Shown here piece after piece: positions 1-12,110 of a DNA stretch of 64,000 nucleotides (the stretch's first letter is position 1; each line of letters starts with the position of its first letter). The notes under the pieces were generated by a model that ran no database searches, was not told where the DNA came from, and saw only the letters and a program-made list of their open reading frames with translations. Source of the DNA: Cristatella mucedo. Taxonomy: Eukaryota; Bryozoa; Phylactolaemata; Cristatellidae. The position numbers were made by a program, and so were the translations under genes. The stretch is from positions 98,018 to 162,017 of the forward strand of contig WPIO01000265.1 of assembly GCA_009760855.2 (NCBI GenBank). The letters run 5' to 3'.

Positions 1-1214
1 CAAATACTGTCTCTGTTATCCCATGCATGTACGAACGTCGTTTGCCACGAAAGCCACGCACCGAACAAACCCAGTTCAAATTTCCGAGTTCAAATGTTTT
101 TTAGCCATGCTCATTGAATGAAGAGAAGAATGATGTGTAGTGGTGCCCGGAAGCCGGCCATTCCTGCTATTCGTGGCCATGCCATATGCACAATAAATCC
201 TCGGAGCTGTTTCGACGAACACGTGTCACTTACTTGTGCACAGCCCACAATATTCTGCAACCTTTCTGCATTTCTATCATCTTGAGGCATACATTCCATA
301 GGCTATAAACTGCAGCACTCATGGCAGTTTAGGACGGCATTACCGTCTCTGCTATACATGAGATGACAGAGAGGATATTTGCCCTCTAGCTGATATAGCA
401 TTGAACAGAGATTGGTGATTACTGGCAAGCAGTGGTGATAGCCGTAAGAGATCTTCTGTTGCTATACAAAAGAGGCTGTTGAATCAGTTGTTCTTTTTTC
501 ACAATATCAAAAACGTACAAGTGTTTCCACAAGGTGCCTTATCACAGCAGAGGCAAGTAGCCCACAGTTCACTGACGAGAGGAATGGTTGTCAACACGGC
601 TTGTAATGGTTGTCAACACAGCTGTCCAATATAAAACTGTGTACTGCAGAACTCAAAACCATGGCCTGGGTCGTGAAGTGAGAGCACCATACCCGTGCAA
701 TGCGACCCAAGACGCAGCTCTGAATGTGCCGGATGCAAGCTAGGTGAAAGCTGCCAAAGAAATTAATCAGGCTCCATTATCAGAGGGGCATGACTTGACT
801 ACTACTTTCACGATGCATGCACTCTGCCCACATCTAAACTGGTAAAGCAGGGCACCCTCCTGCTGATGCCATCTTTGGTTTTGCCTAGTGGTTAAAGTGC
901 TCAACTTTGAGGACCGAGGTCGTGGGCTAAGGGCGACCTGCAGCGAATGTGAGGAATAGGTGAGTTACCTGTATAGAGACTAGGTACTCTTAGGGGGTTT
1001 GAAAAAATGAATTATGTGCGTGTGTGTGCTTCAGTGTGTGTGTGTGTGCTTTAGTGTGTGTGTGTTTCAGTGTGTGTGTGTGTCTAGCTGTCTCTCTGTC
1101 TGTGTGTGTGCGCGCGTGTGCGTGTGTGTGTGTGTGTGAGTACGTGTAAACCCTAGAGATGACTTTCAGAAGCACATTTATGACATTCATCGTAGTCTAA
1201 TAATGAAGAGGTAT

Positions 1215-1335
1215 TGTTTCTTGAGCATGCTTCCATTAACCATCCGATCGTGCTTCCTTTGTAGACAAAGTAAAAGTGCCTAAAACAATATTGAGTTATC
1301 TGGGGTTCAATATTAAATGCATTATTATCATTAGT
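1215..1335 (+). mobile_element. L2-B tail, repeated at 2965-3090 and 15940-16065
   Basis: CATCCGATCGTGCTTCCTTT followed by GAGTTATCTGGGG and TGCATTATTATCA is the L2-B 3' end. It accompanies each zinc-finger exon copy, so it is part of the duplicated block. Confidence 0.65.
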
Positions 1336-1392
1336 GGGATAAACAGCAATATAGCAAGAGGTTACTACATACGACATGTGGTGATACAATAC

Positions 1393-1555
1393 CTAGCTGC
1401 ACCTGTTTCGACGTCCTAAATGAGCCGGTGAGTTGGCACAGCATACGATATTCAGGCTCATGCATTAGAATGTGTACGACCTTTGAGGAAGCATCGTCAA
1501 ACTGCTGGCCACAGTGATTGCACTCGTGGACCTGGACGTCGGTAGTACTGGCCAT
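1393..1555 (-). CDS. C2H2 zinc-finger exon, copy 1 (original start codon lost)
   Basis: Homologous to the exon at 3150-3332. The base-paired start position reads ACATCC instead of ATGTCC, and the first ATG is now six codons' distance further in (MASTTDVQVHEC), at 1555. The finger C-x2-C-x12-H-x3-H is intact (CNHCGQQF and HILMH) and the donor CTAG|GTATTG is kept. Charged residues after the finger differ from copy 2. It may be a working paralogous exon using the inner ATG or a decaying copy. Confidence 0.4.
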
Positions 1556-2025
1556 GGTGGTGCTGGATGTAGTGGCTGCAACCAGAAAGTTTGAGAGATA
1601 CCATTGGACGGTCTACAGGCAAAGACAGAGCAACAGGTGGGCAGGGAGAGGACTGCTCAACTCCTTCCCCTATTCTGAGCCAAGCAGGTGAAACATGCTG
1701 AGGGCATTCACGCAGACGGCTTTCTAACTGGGCGCCGGACACTCTGACAGACTGAAGCTGATCCATTGTTGAGCAGCACAGTTTTTTATGGTATCCCCAA
1801 CACCTTTGCACCAGTGCTGAACAAGAACCTGCTACACCACACGGGAAGTCATTGGCCAAAGGAAAGAAATTTGCTGGCACTACCCTGCCATCAAGCAAAT
1901 GGACCATATAAAAGTCAATCGAACCTGACAGGGTTTCATAAATACAAATAAATCTCTGCAAAATGTTTCTGATTGACGGAAATGGTAAAGCATGATGACA
2001 CACCCAAAGCATGGGTGCAACCTTC

Positions 2026-2045
2026 GGTATATATATATATGTGTG

Positions 2046-2082
<37 letters not shown>
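2026..2082. repeat. (TA)n microsatellite, interrupted
   Basis: Alternating TA with GTGTG and TAAATA interruptions. Confidence 0.9.
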
Positions 2083-2155
2083 GCATGTGCACAAGTCGGT
2101 ATTTGCCCACTAGCTAATATATCGTTAAACAGAGCTTGGGGATTACTGATAAGCC

Positions 2156-2325
2156 CTGACGGCTCACTAGGTAAGGTGGTTGCTTTTCACGACCTCTGTC
2201 CCGAAGGTCGTGGGTTCGAATCCAGTAATGGGTGACCCTTTATCGCCACTGCAAGCAGAGGTGATAGCCGTAAAGGCTCTTCTGTCGCTACACAAAAGAC
2301 GCTGTTGAATCAACCAGTCTTTTTT
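2156..2325 (+). mobile_element. SINE1 (unit A)
   Basis: Full-length copy with GGTTCGAATCC, ending GAATCAACCAGTC. Confidence 0.85.
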
Positions 2326-2672
2326 CTGCTATCCCAAAAATGTACTAGTTTTTGCACACGGTGCATTAGCGCAGCAGAGGCAAGTAGCTCATGGTTCACT
2401 GACCAGGGGCATGAATACAAGATCTGCAGCAAAACTAAAGATTAGTTCATCAAAATCCTGGTCTACAGAGTGCATAAGAGCAATTATGGCTGTCAACACA
2501 GCTGCTAAATAAAGAAATGCCTGCTGCAGAACTCAAACCCACAGCCTGGGTCTTGAAGTGAGAGCACCATACTCATGCAAATATGAGGTATACACGCAAA
2601 TATGAGGGATAGATGAATCCCCAAGATACACTAGGTTCTCTTAGGTTGCTTAGAAAATGGATGATGTGCTAA

Positions 2673-2676
<4 letters not shown>

Positions 2677-2748
<72 letters not shown>
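2677..2748. repeat. (TG)n microsatellite
   Basis: About 36 pure TG units. The matching sites hold an imperfect tract (1013-1138) and about 13 units (15824-15850). Confidence 0.95.
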
Positions 2749-2752
<4 letters not shown>

Positions 2753-2798
2753 GCATGTGTGCAAACATAAAACCCTAAACATGACTTTCAGATGCATA

Positions 2799-2956
2799 AA
2801 ATCCTAGCTGCTTAAACAGCCTCTTTTTGCATAGCGACAGAAGAGCCTTTACAGCAATCACCACCGCATGAAGTGGCAATAAAGGATGGCCCACCGCAAG
2901 AATAAAACCCACGACCTCGGGACCGATGTCATGAAAACAACCGCCTTGACCCTCAT
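2799..2956 (-). mobile_element. SINE1 inserted in the second zinc-finger repeat copy
   Basis: Minus orientation from AATCCTAGCTGCTTAAACAG to CCGCCTTGACCC. It is absent at the matching places in copy 1 (about 1180) and in unit B (about 15920). Confidence 0.75.
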
Positions 2957-3149
2957 CACAGCCTAATAATGGCCAGATGGTGTTTCTTGAGAATGGTACC
3001 AGGAACCATCCGATCGTGCTTCCTTTGTATGTAAGGTGCCTAGAAAGAGATCGAGTTATCTGGGGGTGCTATATCAAATGCATTTATAAGTAGAAAGATA
3101 ACTAGCATGATAGCAAGGTTACTACATACAATTTGTGGTGATACAATAC

Positions 3150-3332
3150 CTAGCGGCACCTGCTGCGACGTCGACAATGAGCCAGTGAGTTGGCACAGCA
3201 TACGGAAACTCCGCTTATGCATCAAAATGTGCATGACCATCAAACTGGCATCCGCAAACCGCTGCCCACAGCGGTTGCACTCGTGGACCTGGCCGTCGGT
3301 ATTACTGGGCACGGCAGTGCTGGACATGGTGG
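3150..3332 (-). CDS. C2H2 zinc-finger exon, copy 2 (apparently intact)
   Basis: The exon begins after a good acceptor (TTTCTGGTTGCAG|CCACC), and the ATG at 3327 sits in a near-ideal context (GCAGCCACCATGT). It encodes 59 residues plus one base and ends at a plausible donor, CTAG|GTATTG. Residues 17-37 form one classical finger, C-x2-C-x12-H-x3-H (CNRCGQRF then HILMH). The remainder is polar, without further motifs. A single finger with nothing else visible suggests a 5' coding exon of a larger gene whose other exons I cannot identify, perhaps off the left edge. The gene family is not recognised. Zn-dependent nucleic-acid or protein binding is inferred only from the finger. Confidence 0.55.
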
Positions 3333-4017
3333 CTGCAACCAGAAAGCAAGCGAGATGCTATTGGGCGGTCTGCAGGCACAGACAGGGCAACGGCAGATCA
3401 GGGAAAGCTCTGCTCAACTGCTTCCCCTATTGCGAGCCGAGCAGGCGAATTATATGCTGGCAGTTACGCCGGCAGCTAGCTAACTGGGCGACGGCCACTC
3501 TGACAGACTGAAGCTGATCCATCGTTGAGTGCGACAGTTTCTATGGTATCCTCGAAAGCTTTGCGGCGGCAGTGCAGGAGAAGAAACAGCTGCACCACAT
3601 AGCAGTCATTGACGCAAGGAAAAATAGAGCAGGCACTACACCACCATCAAACAAATAGATCATTTAAAAGTCAATCGAGTCTCACAGGATTTTATAAATA
3701 CAAACAAATCCCTACAAGATGTTTCCGATCGGAAGAAACGCTAAAGCATTACGACACACTTATAGCACGGGTGCACCGTGTATAGCCTTCGAAACGATAG
3801 AAATATACAACAAGTCACACTATCCTGGCCATTCACTAGTGCGACAGATATACTAGACATTTGAGGACACTTGACGTCCGTCATTTTCACGAGGCACACC
3901 TCGAATAGACTGCCGGAGAGAAAGGGTCACTAACGACAAGTCGTCTTTTTCAGTGACCTTCACCGGATGCCTACATCACGATAATTGATCGGTATTACGT
4001 TTAAGCATCGTCGCCAG

Positions 4018-4329
4018 CCAGATCACGATTAACTTTGGACGCCTGCCGAAAGTGGCAAAGAGCCCGCCAAAACCGTGAAAAGCAAATCGTGAGGCAAAAT
4101 CTGCATACCTACTGAACATGCATGTCTGAGGCAAGTTAGACAATCTCGAAATTACTTACACGACCCACCAATTCAGCCACTCACAAAACACAGGATAGCT
4201 AGAGAAACAAGAATAATGCAAGAGGAAGCAGTCAGCTAACGAGCGGCCTACCCGGCGGGCAAACGTCAGGATACTGTCTGGATTACAGCGGCACAAGCGG
4301 CCAGAGGCTCACAGGTCACCGAATCGGGA
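4018..4329 (-). other. Highly conserved tract with a strong splice donor; possible non-coding first exon (unit A)
   Basis: On the minus strand a CpG-containing stretch ends at a strong donor, TCGT|GTAAGTAATT, after position 4160. It lies about 0.8 kb upstream of the zinc-finger exon acceptor at 3332. It has no long open frame, so a 5' UTR exon with a promoter near 4200-4400 is the simplest reading. Identity to 16871-17180 is about 98.5%, while sequence on either side drops below 90%. Confidence 0.35.
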
Positions 4330-5495
4330 TTGGTATAAGCAAGAGAAATCAATACAATTTCTCGTCATAATTACTAGTAAGATTTGGGAGATTAACCTGC
4401 TATTATTACTTGTGGTAACCCTAATAGCCTTGACATCGATGACCTTACATGTTCCAGCTAAGTCGGCTTTGGTGGCTATAAATCAAAGCAGGTTTACCCA
4501 AGCATTGAAACTAACACAGAATAGCCACTGGAGCGATAGCGCTCACGTCAAGTAATAATCGCGTAGCGATCATACCGGCAAAATCGGATGGGGCTTAAGA
4601 ATTAACAGAATAGCTATTTTGAAGTTTCCTTCGTAGGGAGCTAAGGAAGTAACGGTAAGGGATCGTCAACAGCACACCAGTAGCCAATGGGTCTACCCAA
4701 GTGCCGACGATCTTTAATGAAGGGTTAAAACAAAGCGACATTGACAAGATCATAGTGTGGCTGCTGCTCAAAATGATTTTGTTGAGTTTCAAGCTTCTTA
4801 CTTGCTGCATATTTTTCTTTTATTATGGTTCGTTTTGAATACTGGCGACTCCAGGTTCCCGTGGCCCTATTGCCTTGCATGACTGCCTAGCGACAAATGC
4901 CAAGTATATGTACATATGCACAAGTATATAATTTAAGCTTGAGTTTATAATTTACATAGAATATAATGTATAATATACATGTATATGTATTCATTAACCT
5001 ATATAAAGTATAAGTATATACGTATATATTATATATGCAAATAAGTTTATAACATAGATATATAAGTATTTAATGCCAAGTATACCACATATACGAGAAA
5101 TTTCCATCTGCATGGCATGCCCTGAGAAGGTGATCTCTATCCATACGCTACACGTAAAACTAAGGCTCTAGCCAACGACCTAGGCCGTCAAAGGCAGGAG
5201 GTCAAAGCCTTGGGGCCAAAACAAAACTATAACAGGTGCACAAAGGGCATGAATTGACACTCTGCATTGCTGCGGAGAGCTGAATAGTAGCAACACTACA
5301 ACAATATAAAGCAGTACTCCACAATCAAATAATCACTAGAAGAAGTGCAGAGGATGCCGAGAACGACAGTGGGCGTGGCAGCCAGGCAATGCAGCTAGCA
5401 GGTGAATCCTTGCCGATAAGGGCAGGCGATTGCTTAGGTGCTTCTCAACCTCTTTGTGTAGCTACTCTAGTCTTGCTGCCCTTAAGGAGCGCCAA

Positions 5496-6208
5496 TCTTC
5501 CTGGCTCGATGCAAGCAGCACCAAAGGAGGAGTTTTCTCGGGCCTAACAACAATCACCGGATCAAGGTTTCTTGAAGGTCAGAAGGTCATACGTGAGGAG
5601 AGGCAGCCAGAGAGCTACCATTACATTCGTCTTGCTTGGGCTGCCCTACTAGTAAAAGGTGGAAACCTGACTGCCCTAATCCTGAAAGAGCTGTCAAGGA
5701 GTAAAAGTCGTCACGCTCGTGCAAAACCCTGGTTATGCCCCTCCTCCTTCCGACTCGACCAGAAGTGGCACGAAAGTCTCAAAAGCTCTTGCTCCAATTT
5801 CAAGCAATACCAGCAAAGAAGAGGATGCACTTTCACTGGCAAGATGAGACCTAGGCGAGAAGGGGGAGGAAAACACCCAGCCGAGGCCGAGAGTCAAAGC
5901 ACGAGATGCTGATTCGTTCATCGTCAGGTTCGGCCGACTCTCTCCTCTCTCTGTTTTTCTCACCTCGAGCACTGCTGCAGAATGCCTTGGCTGCCGAGTC
6001 GGCTGCTCTTCAGCTTTGATGCCGAGCAGGAGGTGCCACGTCATGTTGGGCTTCGTTTTTTGGCTGCTTCTTTCAAGCAAGAGTCTGAAATGGAAATAGG
6101 CAGCAAAGCGATATAGCATGGCGACACAACACAAACGGTCAAATTTCGTCTGCCGAGCCGCTACCAACAGGTGCTTTCGCATAAATTCCACTCCTTTCCA
6201 GCGAAATC
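5496..6208. repeat. 713-bp tract 99% identical between units (unit A copy)
   Basis: About 7 substitutions and one indel separate this from 17911-18624, against roughly 12% divergence in neighbouring DNA. Both strands carry open frames (plus 5430-5912, 160 codons; minus 5733-6191, 152 codons) without recognisable domains. I do not call a gene. Recent gene conversion or a conserved exon are both possible. Confidence 0.5.
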
Positions 6209-6899
6209 AAACAAGCCTGTAGTTTGATTCGCACAGCTGAGAGCCAGCCGATACCCAACACCGACAGTGTATTACGATGCACGGAGACCAAGGGTGCACA
6301 GCTTCTCGCTGCCCCTTCTCCCACTCGACTCCCTGCCACTGCTAGTCCTCTGAATTGGTGGGAGGACAAAGCCGGCTTGTCCCTAGGCCACAGCCGTCAG
6401 ACCACAGCTCGGCACTGGCCTGTCCCTAGGCCACAGCCACCAGCTGTTAGATCCTGGGGTGGTTTAGGGTACTACTGACCTGCCTGCACCAGCAGTGTGC
6501 CTCCGAGCCTGTTGACAAAAACCATGCAAAAAATCACAAACCACAATGCCAATTCCAGCAAAAAACCTAGGGCTCCCCATCACGGCCCAGCAGTCGCGAA
6601 CAGGCTCTCTTAGCCAGCCAGCGTCTCTGACCTTAACAAGCCAGGTCCGGAAGTTGAGGCACAAGAAACTTTCGATGCTACAAAGCACGAACAAAACTAA
6701 AAACTATCGCTGTTGAACCAAGAGCTTCACAAGCTAGCCCAGGGACAGAAGCCCAGTGGAGGAAATCAGCAGCTGCAGTGTGGTAAGGGTTCGCCGTGCA
6801 GCTAGGCTCACGTGCCACCTCACCTGTCAAGACGTTAATTAGCTGAATTACGCAACTATTTTAACACCAGCAACAGTTCAACTGCAAGCAGCACTGTCA

Positions 6900-7270
6900 A
6901 CGGGCGGAATGAAAGTGAACAACCCACTGCGGCCCAGAATGAGAAGCGTTTGGCTCGAGCAACAGCCAAGGCAGCCAGAGCAGCGATTCTGAGTGGCGCA
7001 CGCAACGTAAGGGTCAGGGCGCTGGCGCCTGCGCAAGGTCGCTTGCCGGAACAGCGCTCAGCGATTCCATTTGCGCAATCGAGGTCAGCTCGCTCTTCCG
7101 CGAAAGGTCGCGCCGATCCGGATCCGGAACCGCAAGTGCAACTTCAAAGTGCGGCAGTGCTATAGCGCTCTCACAGCACGAGGTCGTCGAAATCTTCGGA
7201 AGTCCTCATGTGCAACCTCAAATGAAACAGCACGCTCAGTGGTTCCATTTCCCATGCCAAAGTGAGCGCT
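6900..7270. other. CpG-rich tract, unit A
   Basis: Rich in GCG/CGC and matched by 18960-19370 in unit B. A plus-strand frame at 6950-7165 (72 codons with stop, Ala/Arg-rich) is preserved in B with a 9-base in-frame insertion and the same stop. The substitutions mix silent and replacement changes, so coding is unproven. A promoter-like CpG island is an alternative. Confidence 0.35.
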
Positions 7271-8264
7271 GAAAGTGAAAGTGAAGTGAAACTGATACCT
7301 GTCTTTAAACGAAGAAAACGAGCATACCAGATCCCGGATCCGTAGTGTGCTGGTCGACTAAGCTGCAGTGCAGTTTTATGGGCTTGCTTTGAGCTGCCGA
7401 GTAAAGCATTGATTGTCTAGTTTGTTTTTCGTATAGGAAGGCAGGGTAATTCAGCACCTGGGCAGCCAGCTGGACTATAGGCAAGGGTGAGGAACGGTAG
7501 TGACAATACCAAGCTATAGCTTTGTTGGGCCAATCAGTTGCTCACTCTTTTGGTGGCTTTGAACGTGCTCAAAAAAGATGGAAACAGTCTCGAGAGTTGA
7601 AAGGATTCAAACGGAAAGTATGTCACGCCTAACCTAAATTGTGAGGTCTTTCAAAGCAGCCTTGGTCTGACGTAAGCTGTTTGCACCACTCGTGCCCCAC
7701 TTGGCACAGCAGCCCAAACCCTTTGCTCGGCAGTGGTCTAATGCCGCTCCAAGCTTCACCCTTCTCGGTTCAGGTCCACCACTGACGTGGCTCAGCAAAG
7801 TCGAAGTCGTTCCGAAATCGTCGGAAACCCCTTTTGCCTGCATAGAGTACATTCGAACTATCCTGGAAGTTTTTTTGTTACTGTTTACTGGTAATAGTAG
7901 TGGTAGTGTATTCTATGGTGCACTTCCAGATTTGTGATACAAATTGTAAAAATACGCTTGCATTGCACCTTCAGACAACTTAATTTCTTTCTAGACACTT
8001 TATGTGACATGATGTAGTGCACCTCCATCTGTAACTATACAAAGGTCATGTGGATACTATGCATGATAGTTTCGAATATCGCACTCGCAGCCTATTCAGC
8101 TTACGATACCCTTTCGATCCCGAAGTCGTGGGCTCGAATACTGCAGGGGGCTTTCATTGGGTGTCATTACAAGTGGTAGTGATAGCCGTAAAGGCTCTTC
8201 CATCCGTATACAAAATTGGCTATCAAATTACCCGATATTTATGTATTTATTTATTTGGTAGCTA

Positions 8265-8870
8265 ACAGACTTCGTCTCACACAAAAAAGACAAAGAAGAA
8301 GTGAGAAGCATAGCATAGTCAGGAGAGCAGTTGAGGTATTGAGTAGTATGCAAATGGCAGCTCAGGACTGCTGGAAAGGATCTGCCATAGTCGGCAGCAG
8401 GAGAGTAGCCGTTGTTGCCTAAGAATAATGGGAGTTAGTGCCACAGTCTAGGACCATCGGAGCTTTTTGTTGCCAACGATCGTTAAGCAGAAGAATGGAA
8501 CAGCTAAGTTATTGCCCATACAAGGCCTGGGTGCACGACGGGGCTGAAACTTGTTGAGCAGTTCAGCTAGGTATGGAAGAGCCAAGCAGTGGCATGCCTT
8601 GTGGGTCATCGTAAGTACTTTACTCTGCATCCACCGTCGATCAACCGGCAGCCATTGTAGCTCTTTTAGCCAAATAGACAAGCGGTCAAACCTCTGGGAC
8701 TTGAAAAATAGCCTTGCAGCCATAGTCATGACCGCCTGCAGTGGCCTGGGTGCTTTTTTGGTAGCCCGGCCAAACGATAATTACAATAATCAAGCCGAGG
8801 CTGAACTAAGAAGTGAGTTAAATTGTTTGCAAGCTGCTTTGGGAGTCAGCTCATAATCTTAGATAGGGAT
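8265..8870 (-). mobile_element. L2-A LINE 3' part (unit A)
   Basis: Minus-strand frame 8729-8448 contains WLKELQWLPVD and ALPYLAELLNKFQP. It is a diverged copy of 13983-14640. Confidence 0.8.
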
Positions 8871-9127
8871 CAGATGTGATAGGTAGCTGTAGAAGCAATT
8901 TTAATAAGGAGGCTTGCAAAGTTTGCAATGCCGGTATTATATTTGCCTTAAAGGAAGAATGATCATATAACCGGAGGTAGCATGCACAAATTCAACAAGC
9001 ATTACAAAGTTAGAGGTGACATGCACAGGATCAGTGTAAAAATGGTTAGCTGCCGCATGCACAGCTTCATTGAGCATAAGCGAACAATGGTAGGTTTACG
9101 GAGATCAACAAAAGTACTGTGATCAAT

Positions 9128-9480
9128 ACTAATAATAATACTCTTGATAAAGCGCCCTCAGACAACTCAATCTCTATCTAGGCGCTTTACATTTGCTGCA
9201 AAGAAAATAGGTGCCCAACCCCCCCCCCCTGATAACACCAAGGTCTTCTTGTATTGTAAATGTCGGCAGGTCCGTTAAGGTCGTCGTGTGAGTTGGGAGT
9301 GAATTTCAGGCTTCGTTAGCATTGAAAATACAGGCGCCGTCTAGTTCGGTGGAAATGCTCCAAATGCTGTTGTAATCCGGTTTGCATAATGCGTTGAATG
9401 GTGGCTTTGGAATTGGATCAAGTCACAAAAGTTTGACTACTATATGTAGGTTTTGTTGTTTTGAACTCAATGAACGAATC
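9128..9480 (-). mobile_element. L2-B-type 3' end (unit A; matched at about 22190-22620 in unit B)
   Basis: The minus-strand tail (AAT)n, TGATAAAGCGCCCTCAG, then TTTACATTTGCTGCAAAG continues into 3' UTR sequence. A C run at 9220-9229 lies within it. Confidence 0.6.
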
Positions 9481-9712
9481 CAAGATATTTTCGTGCGGAA
9501 ATAAAACAAAAGTACTAGCGACTGAGAAAACTAGCTGATGAAAACGATCAATCGAAAAAGAAAAGCCAGACTGATGACCATTCGGTACTGTCTATAGTCG
9601 ACTTTCGCTCCTCCATTTAGTCAGGAGAACGCTCCGACCTGAAGCACTCTCACCAAGCCACGTTTCTAGTTAAGCAAACGTAACGCTCTATATGAAGTCG
9701 GCCTATTTGTAT

Positions 9713-9888
9713 AATAATAATAATAATAATGCATTTGATAAAGCGCCCTTAGAGACCTTAATCTCTTTCAAAGCGCTTTACATTTGCTGCAAAGGGAAAT
9801 GCAATCGAATGGTAAGTAAAATCGTGCTTAAAAAACAAACAAAATGAATAATATGGTTAGGGGTGACATGCACAGGGTCAGCATGCAA
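9713..9888 (-). mobile_element. L2-B 3' insertion private to unit A
   Basis: About 175 bases from (AAT)n to GGTCAGCATGCAAATG. The flanks TTGTATAA and ATGTATAA look like a target-site duplication. Unit B reads without interruption (TAGTTGTATACGCC near 22910), so B is the empty site. Confidence 0.75.
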
Positions 9889-11081
9889 ATGTATAAGCCT
9901 TTAAAAACCGACGGCCGTCTTCACAAAACTCTTTCCTTAGGACTCTCGTACAGACGTGATTCTAAATGCTTTACGGTAATGCTAAAGTCTCTACCACGAT
10001 TTCATCTTTCCGATACATCTCTAGGATAGAGAATCACTAGGCAACAACATGCTGCAAGGCAACCTGCAGCCGACTTGGATCAAACACAGATGACAGCAAA
10101 GCATGCATAATTCTAACATAATATGCCGAACAGTCTCATACGTGTAAGCGTCAACAAACCACTTAACAGCTTACCATGGAATCTGAAGGTTTATCGAAAA
10201 GCTATGCACCATCATTTGCATGTGGGCCACCGGCCTTAAGATCGGCTGTCCGTCGTCTGCTGGAGCAGACGTGATGCGAGATCAGCCTGAATTCCAAGCC
10301 AGTGAAACGTCAGTTAATTTGAAGCGTAACTCTCGAGCTCACAAACCCGAGATTGTGCCAGGCACGACGATCGACGACTAGGTCGTAGTTTCGGCGGCCC
10401 ACGTGCTTCAATTCGCCAGGCTGGCGCTGGACCGCCGCAATTAGCATGGGGAGACTACTCAGCCTAGCTGACTTGTACCTTCCAACAATTTTACCTGCAA
10501 TTCCTAAAACTAGGTTCACACCGTTGGCTTAATCTCGGCTTTTTACACATTCTGCTTTGGTCATTTGTCTTCAAGGAATTCTACACGGTCAGTTTGTCAT
10601 CTGTACATCTTCCTGCTAGAGTCCTATTTGCTGCGACCGAGTAGCGTTTGCTGGATTTTTCGGGCAATATAGCTGCAATGGCCGGCTGCAGTGCATCCCT
10701 GCCACTGGACACTGGTAGGAGTTCTCTGCAGTTTCTATGGTTGGTTTAAACTTGCAAAGAAGATGCGAAAAAGCTTAGAATCGATATTACTTAAAAATCG
10801 AGGGTCTGCTATCAAGCTTACCTTTAATTATCGCAGAGCACTGCAATGTGAAATGATCTTTTGAGACTTTTTATGTGGATACTGTATATAAGCTCTGTGG
10901 GAAACTGATTTTGGCACCAGCTTTAGTGAGGGCGAGTTCGAAATACAGATGGGAGGCCCGTGTGGACGCTAAGTTTTGTGCTTAACTTTCCCGCAAGATG
11001 GGAGTCGTTGCAGAGCGTTTCGCCACGCTTGCAGATATGCTCACATTGCTGAGAAAGAATTGACGAGCTCGGCTGAGGTAC

Positions 11082-11096
11082 GAGAGAGAGAGAGAG

Positions 11097-11170
<74 letters not shown>
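11082..11170. repeat. (GA)n microsatellite
   Basis: About 44 units with one CG interruption. The matching place in unit B has only CACGAGAGCTAG. Confidence 0.95.
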
Positions 11171-11173
<3 letters not shown>

Positions 11174-11994
11174 CAAATGCTCAGCCTGCACCAAACGCTC
11201 TTGAGTGAGGCCCTGACTGAATTGTGCAACTCCACTGCTCGGCCGGCGAATCGTCAAATGCAAGGAGTTGGACATTTCCTTGAGCTGTGATGCTACCATA
11301 CACCCACCGACGCGGCTGCTGATCATTATATGCGATTGCTATGCTCAAGCAATTTTCAGCCCTTATTCTATTGTATTTTTAAAATGCCCAGCCACCTTTG
11401 AATCTTGCACTGAGGTGCTCGAGCTCTCGACTTGGATCGAGAGGAACAGCCACTATGAAGAAAGCTGTCTCGTAAAGCTCGATAAAAATATAACACGCCT
11501 TGCATGATTCTGTGTTCGTCGTATTGAATAGACCGTGACGTCTTGGGTGGTGCTGAATTTCGACTTCAGTGGCAGCTAAGTGCACCTCAATGATGTGATA
11601 AGATCAATGAAGTTGATGCACAGAAGGTTTTAGATCTGCAAGTATTTCCATACTAGCTTACACCACGGAAAAGTCGTGGGAAAGTTTTAGGATTGCAAGT
11701 CAGTAATGGTGGGAGTGTCTACTCACCCAGTGAAACAGACAGCCTACCTGCTGAGCCCTACTTCTCGTATGGGCGATGACTCCATGCTAAAGGAAAGGTT
11801 AGGCTGATTCAACAGGCTCAATTGTACTGTGGCAGAAGAGCCTTGGTCCATCACTACCGGTAGCAGTGAGCACTAAAAAATCGCCCACTGCACGACTAAA
11901 AAACCTTATATGCTAGTGCCATAAAGAACAATACGATTACCCTTGGGCCAAGACCCAGGGCACCTCAACTGGTCCTATGCCTCAGCTATGTTTC

Positions 11995-12110
11995 TTACTG
12001 TCTTCATATTCAGTGGGATACTGGCCACCCAATGCGTACCAAAAGCAGCTTATGGTTTCAGTGTGGCATGCTACACTATCCAAGGTAGTCTTCAAGTCAG
12101 CATCTGCGAC
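11995..12110 (+). mobile_element. L2-A 3' fragment (unit A; matched at 24475-24575 in unit B)
   Basis: GCGTACCAAAAGCAGC through CTACACTATCCAAGGTAG matches the L2-A tail. It is present at the same place in both units, so it predates the duplication. Confidence 0.6.

Noticed and set aside
1497-2012. 171-codon minus-strand frame overlapping the first zinc-finger exon region
   Set aside because: It is open across the 5' flank of the exon but is not preserved in the two homologous copies.
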